In this document: in pieces, positions 1-7,592 of the stretch
Position numbering within the stretch: the stretch's first letter is position 1
Layout: every line of letters begins with the position of its first letter
Origin: Porticoccaceae bacterium UBA1117
GTDB taxonomy: Bacteria; Pseudomonadota; Gammaproteobacteria; Pseudomonadales; Porticoccaceae
NCBI GenBank assembly: GCA_002313335.1
Contig: DCBC01000076.1
Coordinates: 1 to 9,353, forward strand
Length of the DNA stretch: 9,353 nucleotides
Reading direction: 5' to 3'
Notes under the pieces: generated by a model
Database searches by the model: none
Seen by the model: the letters and a program-made list of their open reading frames with translations, nothing else
Told to the model about the DNA's origin: nothing
Translations under genes and position numbers: made by a program

Positions 1-1
1 G

Positions 2-301
2 CCTTTCCTTAATTGGGGCATGGATACAGTAGCTCTAATCCCAGAACTGAGGCAATTAAATAATGCGCTCAAAATAATTGGTTCTGGTGGGGTTCGCCAT
101 GGTTTGGATATAGCGCGCTGTGTTCGATTAGGGGCGCAGATGTCTGCTCTAGCACAGCCTTTTTTAGAGCCAGCGCTGCAATCAACCGATGCAGTCATTG
201 AGAAAATCTTCATTTTAACCGAACAACTGCGCTGGGCTATGTTCCTAACTGGTAGTGAAGACCTGACTCGACTAAGTACATCACCGTTAATGAAAAGGTA
301 G
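2..301 (+). CDS. fni: Type 2 isopentenyl-diphosphate delta-isomerase, C-terminal part (5'-truncated by window edge)
   Basis: This is the last 99 codons of an FMN-dependent type 2 IPP isomerase (IDI-2), which interconverts IPP and DMAPP in the cytoplasm to start isoprenoid chains. The frame is open to the left edge, so the ATG at 20 is internal. The codons just before it read Phe-Leu-Asn-Trp-Gly, matching the conserved 'WGipT' segment of the family. Next comes SGGVRHGLDIARCVRLGAQ, the family's phosphate and FMN-binding 'SGGxRxGxDxAKxxALGA' element, then a 'PFLEPAL' helix and an 'LTEQLRWAMFLTG' helix near the end, all in family order. The full protein is normally about 340-350 aa, so roughly 250 residues lie outside. 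In gammaproteobacteria, which use the MEP pathway and often the unrelated type 1 Idi, fni frequently sits in carotenoid or proteorhodopsin gene clusters. Such genes may therefore lie to the left; that is inference. No clear terminator follows the stop codon. Confidence 0.92.
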   Translation, partial: PFLNWGMDTVALIPELRQLNNALKIIGSGGVRHGLDIARCVRLGAQMSALAQPFLEPALQSTDAVIEKIFILTEQLRWAMFLTGSEDLTRLSTSPLMKR

Positions 302-471
302 ACTCAGCCCAGATAATTATTGAATGTCACAGATCAGTGCCTTGAGCTACTGACCCATATCCAGAATAAATCAACTCAATTGAATAAAACTACTAGACCA
401 AGACTAATTCTTAGGCATAAACTACGGTTTGATGTTTTAGATGTATATAAACGAATCTACAACATGGAAAT
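302..471. other. Intergenic stretch after fni, no gene seen
   Basis: This is AT-rich non-coding sequence between the fni stop and the katG control elements. I see no open frame with a plausible ribosome binding site, no tRNA and no T-tract terminator. A weak 5-bp inverted repeat (TCAGT 334-338 / ACTGA 349-353) has a 10-nt loop and no T-run, so I do not call it a terminator. The fni transcript may therefore read some way towards katG. Confidence 0.5.
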
Positions 472-477
472 TATAAT
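472..477 (+). promoter_or_regulatory. Possible -10 box of the katG promoter
   Basis: A consensus TATAAT lies 15 bp before the Fur-like palindrome. It would place transcription start near 484-486, with the palindrome just downstream of the start, a normal repressor position. No good -35 is found at 16-18 bp spacing (the bases near 449-454 read AAACGA), and there is no extended -10 TG. The region is AT-rich, so a chance match is quite possible. If real, the promoter may need an activator such as OxyR. Confidence 0.3.
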
Positions 478-491
478 TTATAAAAATAATT

Positions 492-516
492 AATGCAAGT
501 GGTTATCATTTGCATT
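492..516. promoter_or_regulatory. Fur-box-like palindromic operator upstream of katG
   Basis: A 25-bp dyad is centred on base 504, with 7-bp perfect outer arms AATGCAA (492-498) and TTGCATT (510-516). Of the 12 symmetric pairs, 10 match. The right half ATCATTTGCATT is identical to the right half of the perfect palindrome form of the extended proteobacterial Fur box; only 499 (G) and 502 (G) in the left half deviate. Fur with Fe(II) binds such sites and usually represses. The site is 84 bp before the katG start codon and does not face another gene closely, so katG is the natural target. Regulation by a Fur-family protein is inference. A Zur or PerR-like member could also use a related site. 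Confidence 0.6.
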
Positions 517-549
517 TACAAAAAATATTCACTAAAGGTAGGCTACTAA

Positions 550-2739
<2,190 letters not shown>

Positions 2740-2766
2740 CACTGCAATAGCAGAACGCTAAAACGG

Positions 2767-2811
2767 AAAGGGCTTGGTACTCATTGTTTAGAGCAGCAAG
2801 CCCTTTTTTTT
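2767..2811 (+). terminator. Intrinsic terminator after katG, possibly bidirectional
   Basis: AAAGGGCTTG (2767-2776) pairs with CAAGCCCTTT (2797-2806), a perfect 10-bp stem. The 20-nt loop contains a small inner CTC/GAG pairing, and T's run on to 2811. It starts 28 bp after the katG stop. Read on the minus strand, the same hairpin is followed by TTTCCGTTTT, an interrupted T-tract. It may therefore also end the converging acyl-CoA synthetase transcript, whose stop is at 2837; that part is less sure. Confidence 0.92.
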
Positions 2812-2836
2812 GCCACAGAAATCGTATAAAAAGACA

Positions 2837-4381
2837 CTAAATTATTTGTGTTTTATGATTGGCCCAATACTTATCTTTAAGCAGGCGCTTGTAGAGTTTA
2901 CCCGTGGGATGACGCGGTAATTCTTTGTCAAAATCGATAGACTTGGGACACTTTATTTTCGCCAGTTTCTGCTGGCAAAAGGCCATAAGTTCTTGCTCGA
3001 AGTCTGGCCCGACATCATTCCAGTCTATGGGTTGCACTACCGCCTTAACCTCTTCACCAAACTCGTCATTGGGCACACCAAATACCGCAACATCAGCCAC
3101 CTTTGGATGCATTATTAGGCGATTTTCCGCTTCTTGCGGATAGATATTTACACCACCTGAAATAATCATGAACGCTTTACGATCGGTCAGGTACAAGAAT
3201 CCCTCTTCATCTAAACGGCCAATGTCACCCAAGGTGGTCCAGCCTTTTGGATGTTTAGACTCTTGAGTTTTGTGCGGGTCATTGTAATATTCGAACACAG
3301 GGCCATCGGCGAAATAAATGGTTCCTGCCTCTCCAACAGCAACGTCGCCACCCTCATCATCACAAATATGTAAAACGCCAATCATAGCCTTGCCAACACT
3401 CCCTTTATGAGCCAGCCACTCCGCAGAGTTGATTGCACAAAAACCATTACCCTCTGAGCCCGCATAGTATTCAAAAATAACGGGGCCCCACCAATCGATC
3501 ATCTTTTCCTTGATCTCTATTGGGCAGGGTGCCGCCGCATGAATAGCAACCTGTAATGATGACACGTCGTATTTATGGCGCACCTCTTCAGGCAACTTGA
3601 GCATTTTAACAAACATGGTAGGTACCCACTGGCTATGGGTGACTTGGTATTTTTCAATCAAGCGTAACGCTTCTTCGTCATTAAAGTCCTCCATCACAAT
3701 GCTAGTGCCGCCAAACAGTAATGTCACGAGGTTATAACGCAGTGGGGCTGCATGATAGAGCGGCGCTGGAGACAAATAAATTACTTCACTTCCAAAGCCG
3801 TAAAGGCCTTTAGACAGCAATACTAAATTAGTGGATTCATCCCCAACGTTTACGTCTGGCAAAGGAATTTTAACGCCTTTGGGTTGGCCGGTCGTCCCCG
3901 ATGAGTAAAGCATATCGATGCCTGCTGCCTCATCAGCAATCGGCTGCTGGGGCATCTGATCACGAGAGGCCTCATAACTGAGATAGCCGCTTACAATTCC
4001 ATTAACCATCAGTCTAGATTTAACGGTAGGAATATCATTGAGTAAATTAGTCGCCAACTCGCCTTTTGCAAAAGAGGTAATAAACAGTTTTGCTCCGCAA
4101 TCATTAATAATGTACGCCGCCTCAGCCAGGGTTAGTCGCGAGCTAATGGCGGTATAAAATAAGCCAGACCGTGCAGCTGCCATACAAATTTCCAGAAACC
4201 GCGCATTATTTTCCATTAATAGCGCAATATGATCGCCTGTTTGTAAACCGAGTGATCGAAACAATTGAGAGGTCTGACAGGTTCGTTGATTTAATTGCTG
4301 GTAAGTGACTATCTCACCACTACCCGCCATGACATAAGCAGATTTATGGGGTGTCTGTTTTGCAATATCGCCAATGTACAT
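2837..4381 (-). CDS. Acyl-CoA synthetase (AMP-forming, ANL superfamily)
   Basis: This 514-aa adenylate-forming enzyme activates a carboxylic acid with ATP to an acyl-AMP and then an acyl-CoA. All core motifs are present: A3 P-loop 'YSSGTTGQPKGV' (159-170), A5 'EYYAGSEGNG' (304-313), A7 Asp386 in 'LGDIGRL' for ribose binding, the hinge near R401-K402, A8 'IISGGVNIYPQEAEN' (406-420) and the A10 catalytic Lys495 in 'PRHPTGK'. The length fits the 500-550-aa soluble FadD-like class. No membrane segment or signal peptide is seen. The 'WWGP..EYYAGSEG' pattern resembles fatty-acid, steroid side-chain and bile-acid CoA ligases, but the substrate cannot be read from sequence, so no symbol is given. The ATG is supported by GGAG (complement of 4389-4392) about 7 nt upstream. 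It converges on katG and diverges from the crotonase-family hydrolase gene, which suggests a shared acyl-CoA pathway; that link is inference. Confidence 0.93.
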   Translation of the reverse strand: MYIGDIAKQTPHKSAYVMAGSGEIVTYQQLNQRTCQTSQLFRSLGLQTGDHIALLMENNARFLEICMAAARSGLFYTAISSRLTLAEAAYIINDCGAKLFITSFAKGELATNLLNDIPTVKSRLMVNGIVSGYLSYEASRDQMPQQPIADEAAGIDMLYSSGTTGQPKGVKIPLPDVNVGDESTNLVLLSKGLYGFGSEVIYLSPAPLYHAAPLRYNLVTLLFGGTSIVMEDFNDEEALRLIEKYQVTHSQWVPTMFVKMLKLPEEVRHKYDVSSLQVAIHAAAPCPIEIKEKMIDWWGPVIFEYYAGSEGNGFCAINSAEWLAHKGSVGKAMIGVLHICDDEGGDVAVGEAGTIYFADGPVFEYYNDPHKTQESKHPKGWTTLGDIGRLDEEGFLYLTDRKAFMIISGGVNIYPQEAENRLIMHPKVADVAVFGVPNDEFGEEVKAVVQPIDWNDVGPDFEQELMAFCQQKLAKIKCPKSIDFDKELPRHPTGKLYKRLLKDKYWANHKTQII

Positions 4382-4559
4382 TCAAGATCTCCGCTAGAGG
4401 GTTAATACAATAATTTAATCCAGCTAAAATTAAATCACTGTTTGCTATCAGACTGCAAATAAAGCATTAGTATGAAGCACTATTACTTAGTTATGATCGA
4501 CATTGAGGGTAGTTTTCGCTACTGTCTAAACCGTTAAAGTATTCATTCGGAGTCTTCCA
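4382..4559. promoter_or_regulatory. Divergent promoter region between the acyl-CoA synthetase and crotonase genes
   Basis: This 178-bp AT-rich stretch must hold promoters for both directions. Short dyads occur: TTTGC (4441-4445) / GCAAA (4455-4459), and an ATTTAAT / ATTAAAT pair near 4411-4433. None is long enough to call an operator. No match to FadR, PsrA or LiuR consensus sites was seen by eye. Possible -35 and -10 hexamers are weak and I do not assign them. Ribosome sites lie at both ends: CTCC 4389-4392 for the minus gene and GGAG 4549-4552 for the plus gene. Confidence 0.5.
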
Positions 4560-5660
4560 TTGAGCAATATTATTACTGACGTTGTTGCCGGCGTTGGTCA
4601 AATTACCCTTGACCGTCCTGCTGCACTAAATGCCCTTAGCTTGAGCATGGTGCGCGACATGACTCGTACCCTGAAAGCCTGGCGCGATGATCCTGCAGTT
4701 GAGGCCGTCGCGGTGCGCGGCTCAAATAAACATGGCCCTTTTGGTGCCTTTTGCGCGGGCGGTGATATTCGCTTTTTCCATACTGCAGGAATTGCCAATG
4801 ATCCTGATCTTGAGGCGTTTTTTACTGAAGAGTATCGCCTCAACCATTTAATTTTTAGTTACCCAAAACCCTACATTGCCTTTATGGATGGTATTGTAAT
4901 GGGCGGCGGTATGGGGCTCTCGCAAGGCGCATCTTTACGCATTATTACTGAGCGTACTAAAATTGCCATGCCAGAAACCAACATTGGCCTATTCCCTGAT
5001 GCTGGTGGCGGTTATTTCTTACCCAAGTGTCCAGGCTATAGTGCCGAGTATTTAGGCCTAACCGGTAAGGTCCTAGTCGGAAGTCAAGCACTAGCGGTTG
5101 GCTTGGCAGATCGAGTGGTTAACAGTGACAACCTTATTGATTACTGGGATAGCCTAACCAATAACGAGATGATGTCAGTAGATCAGCGTATTACTCGCCT
5201 GCACAGCGTACTTGATAGCACCAATACTCTTGAATCAAGTGATTGGCTTAGTGACGAAGTGGATGCGACCTTCAATTTTGATACTCCTGCAGAGATTTTT
5301 GAGGCGCTCCAAGCCAGTGGTTCGCCATGGGCTATCGAAACTCTTGAGACCTTGCAAAAACGCTCGCCTCTAATGCTACATGTATCGCTACGCCAGATTC
5401 GACTGGGTCGGCACATGAGTGTTGCTGATGAGTTAAGACTGGAGCGCACGCTCGTGCAGCACTGCTTTTATACTCACCACCTTGGGCGCAGTGGCGCTGC
5501 AACTGATACTGTTGAGGGTATACGTGCGTTAGTGATAGACAAAGATCATAGTCCAGCTTGGAACCCCTCGCGTATCCAAGATGTGACAGCAGAAATGGTA
5601 GATCCATTCTTTGTGAGCCCTTGGACAAAAGAAGATCATCCCTTGGCCGACCTCAACTAG
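4560..5660 (+). CDS. Crotonase-family protein, 3-hydroxyisobutyryl-CoA hydrolase-like, TTG start
   Basis: This 366-aa protein fits the long crotonase subgroup (ECH_2, HIBCH type, about 340-390 aa) rather than the usual 260-aa enoyl-CoA hydratases. HIBCH hydrolyses 3-hydroxyisobutyryl-CoA in valine catabolism. Visible motifs are 'LNALSLSM' (23-30), 'AFCAGGDIR' (63-71, oxyanion hole and CoA site), 'YPKPYIAFMDGIVMGGGMG' (101-119) and 'MPETNIGLFPDAGGGYFL' (137-154). E139 and D147 sit where the HIBCH catalytic acids are expected. The C-terminal 'EGIRALVIDKDHSPAWNPS' (319-337) is typical of this subgroup. The frame has a stop at 4527-4529 and no ATG before 4560. The TTG has a good GGAG (4549-4552) at 7-nt spacing, so TTG is the start. 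It leads the rightward group, with crtI 40 bp downstream, and opposes the acyl-CoA synthetase. None of the usual valine-pathway neighbours is present, so a different acyl-CoA hydrolase or hydratase role is possible. Confidence 0.88.
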   Translation: MSNIITDVVAGVGQITLDRPAALNALSLSMVRDMTRTLKAWRDDPAVEAVAVRGSNKHGPFGAFCAGGDIRFFHTAGIANDPDLEAFFTEEYRLNHLIFSYPKPYIAFMDGIVMGGGMGLSQGASLRIITERTKIAMPETNIGLFPDAGGGYFLPKCPGYSAEYLGLTGKVLVGSQALAVGLADRVVNSDNLIDYWDSLTNNEMMSVDQRITRLHSVLDSTNTLESSDWLSDEVDATFNFDTPAEIFEALQASGSPWAIETLETLQKRSPLMLHVSLRQIRLGRHMSVADELRLERTLVQHCFYTHHLGRSGAATDTVEGIRALVIDKDHSPAWNPSRIQDVTAEMVDPFFVSPWTKEDHPLADLN

Positions 5661-5700
5661 GACTTAAAATGATTTCTATCTGTTTAAACGAGATTTTCGA

Positions 5701-7308
5701 ATGAGTGAAGAACGTAGCCGCGCAATTATTATTGGTGCTGGATTTGGTGGTCTGTCATTGGCCTTGCGCCTACAAAGTCTTGGCTTTGATACTACGGTTG
5801 TTGAAAAACTTGATGGCGCTGGTGGACGTGCTTATGTCAAAAAAGTTAATGGCTTTACCTTTGACATGGGCCCCACAGTCATCACTGTGCCACACTTTAT
5901 TGAGGAGCTGTTTGCACTAGATCGCGATAGCGATAACCTAGACCATCCTGACTTTCCGGAACATATTCTTAGTGGTGAGCAACAACCCGGCACAGCCACG
6001 GCAAAGTACGCTGAAATTGTCCCTATTAAACCGTTCTATCGTATTTATTTCGATGACAAGAGCTACTTTGACTACGACGGAGACCCCGTGCGCACCCGCG
6101 AGCAAATTAGTCAAATTGCTCCAGAAGATTTAGAAGGCTATGAACGCTTTCACAAAGATGCCGAGGCCATATTTAAACGCGGCTTTTTAGAGCTTGGCTA
6201 CACCTTCTTTAACGATGTCCCTACTATGCTGAAGGTGTTACCTGACCTATTAAAATTGGATGCAGTACGGAGTCTGTTCTCGTTTACCAGCCGCTACTTT
6301 AGCAGCGATAAACTGCGCCAAGTGTTTAGCTTTGAAACCTTGTTAATAGGTGGAAACCCTCTAGTGGTACCAGCCATTTATTCAATGATTCACTTTGTTG
6401 AGAAAACCTGGGGCGTCCACTACATCATGGGAGGCACCGGCGCACTGGTACAAGGAATGGTTAAAAAGTTTGAAGAAATGGGTGGTGTTATTCGCTATGA
6501 GTCAGAGGTCGCTAGTATTGATGTGGCTGACCGTAAAGGGTGGTTTAAGAAACCCACTATCAAGGGTTTAACACTTGCTAATGGCGAAGTGCTCACGGCC
6601 GATGCAGTGATTAGTAATGCTGATTATGCTCACACTTACATGAAATTGATTGACCGCAAGCATCGTCGCTGGAACCCCGATTGGCGAGTGCGCAACATGC
6701 ATTACTCAATGTCGCTGTTGGTCGTTTATTTTGGTTTTAAAGATACTGGCAACCTAGACCTCAGGCATCACAACATTATTCTTGGGCCACGTTATGAGGA
6801 GCTGTTAACTGATATTTTTAAACGCAAAATATTGGCCAGTGACTTTAGCCAGTATCTGCATGTACCCACTATTACTGACCCTGCTTTAGCCCCTGAAGGC
6901 CACCATGCTGCCTACACACTTATACCTGTGCCCCATAATGGTAGTGGCATTGATTGGTCGATTGAAGGCCCGAAATTAACTAACACAGTGCTCAATTTTC
7001 TGGATGATGAGGGCTATATCCCCGGTCTAATGGACAACTTAGTCCACAGTGAATTTGTCACCCCCAATTATTTTGAAACCACGTTAAACAGCCATTTGGG
7101 TAATAGTTTTGGTGTTGAGCCACGGTTAACGCAATCCGCATTCTTTAGACCGCACAATCGTTCAGAAGATATCAATGGTTTATATCTGGTGGGTGCTAGC
7201 TCTCAACCTGGGGCCGGAACGCCTAGTGTAATGATGTCGGCCAAAATGACTGCGCGGGCTATTGCTGAAGACTTTTCCACTACTATTAGCCAATGGCAAA
7301 AGGAGTAA
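5701..7308 (+). CDS. crtI: Phytoene desaturase, CrtI type
   Basis: This 535-aa FAD enzyme of the amine-oxidase/CrtI family desaturates 15-cis-phytoene stepwise, usually to lycopene or neurosporene, and is peripherally membrane-bound. The N-terminus carries the dinucleotide fold '[16 protein letters not shown]' with GAGFGG at 12-17 and the ribose-binding E36, then 'GGRAYV' and 'FDMGPTVIT'. The middle has '[15 protein letters not shown]' and '[10 protein letters not shown]'. Near the C-terminus is the bacterial phytoene-dehydrogenase signature '[19 protein letters not shown]' from residue 492. Similarity to Pantoea-type CrtI is obvious along the whole length. It is about 40 residues longer, mainly because of a longer segment at about 74-102. 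Diapophytoene desaturases (CrtN) and CrtD-type enzymes are relatives, so the number of desaturations is not certain. The start has only a modest ribosome site (CGAGA, about 5689-5693, about 7 nt upstream). It follows the crotonase gene by 40 bp and is almost joined to the next small gene. No crtB, crtE or crtY lies in the window. Confidence 0.93.
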   Translation: MSEERSRAIIIGAGFGGLSLALRLQSLGFDTTVVEKLDGAGGRAYVKKVNGFTFDMGPTVITVPHFIEELFALDRDSDNLDHPDFPEHILSGEQQPGTATAKYAEIVPIKPFYRIYFDDKSYFDYDGDPVRTREQISQIAPEDLEGYERFHKDAEAIFKRGFLELGYTFFNDVPTMLKVLPDLLKLDAVRSLFSFTSRYFSSDKLRQVFSFETLLIGGNPLVVPAIYSMIHFVEKTWGVHYIMGGTGALVQGMVKKFEEMGGVIRYESEVASIDVADRKGWFKKPTIKGLTLANGEVLTADAVISNADYAHTYMKLIDRKHRRWNPDWRVRNMHYSMSLLVVYFGFKDTGNLDLRHHNIILGPRYEELLTDIFKRKILASDFSQYLHVPTITDPALAPEGHHAAYTLIPVPHNGSGIDWSIEGPKLTNTVLNFLDDEGYIPGLMDNLVHSEFVTPNYFETTLNSHLGNSFGVEPRLTQSAFFRPHNRSEDINGLYLVGASSQPGAGTPSVMMSAKMTARAIAEDFSTTISQWQKE

Positions 7309-7311
7309 CCT

Positions 7312-7506
7312 ATGTCTTTTGAGCTTATAGAAGAGTTAGTAACCTGCCCGTTCTGTTGGGAAAGCATCACGCTTTTAATTGATCCCTCCGAGTCTCAAAT
7401 CTACACCGAAGACTGCTTTGTGTGCTGCCGACCGATACTCATTAATGCTGAGATCCAAGGTGATCATGTTCAGGTAAGTGTTACTCAAGAAGATCTTGGC
7501 TTTTAA
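7312..7506 (+). CDS. Small Cys-rich protein, CPXCG family
   Basis: This 64-aa protein of the CPXCG-motif cysteine-rich family (function unknown) is presumed to bind Zn or another metal. It has C12-P-F-C15 near the start and 'EDCFVCCRPI' with C35, C38 and C39, which suits a four-Cys metal knuckle. The family's Gly after the second Cys is replaced by Trp16 ('CPFCWES'), while the following Glu and the distal 'DCxVCCRPI' block are kept. There is no signal peptide or membrane segment. The ATG is 3 bp after the crtI stop. Its strong AAGGAG (7300-7305) lies inside the last crtI codons, so the two genes are very probably co-transcribed and translationally coupled. What it does for CrtI, if anything, is unknown; this family is widespread in gammaproteobacteria beside unrelated genes. 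Confidence 0.85.
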   Translation: MSFELIEELVTCPFCWESITLLIDPSESQIYTEDCFVCCRPILINAEIQGDHVQVSVTQEDLGF

Positions 7507-7592
7507 GTAATTCATTCATCGCCTCTTCCTATTTCTGCTTAAATCCGTTTGAATAGATGCTTAAAAATGAAGTCACTAGTTAGGAGTTAGGG
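7507..7592. other. Short gap before the lipoprotein amidohydrolase
   Basis: In these 86 bp I see no T-tract hairpin after the Cys-rich gene and no convincing -35/-10 pair. TTGAAT near 7550 and the TTAAAAAT after it are too close together. Read-through from the crtI group is therefore possible. The AGGAG for the next gene sits at 7582-7586. Confidence 0.4.

Noticed and set aside
334..353. Possible fni terminator (5-bp inverted repeat TCAGT/ACTGA)
   Set aside because: The stem is short with a 10-nt loop and no T-run follows.
4411..4459. Short AT-rich dyads in the divergent region as operators
   Set aside because: Arms of 5-7 bp in AT-rich sequence are expected by chance, and they match no regulator consensus I know.
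5183..5628. Minus-strand open frames within the crotonase gene
   Set aside because: The plus-strand frame carries conserved motifs across the whole region, and the antisense products are low-complexity and unrecognisable.
5705..5920. A 71-codon frame overlapping the start of crtI
   Set aside because: It overlaps the FAD-binding fold of crtI in another frame and its translation looks like a frame-shifted Rossmann segment.
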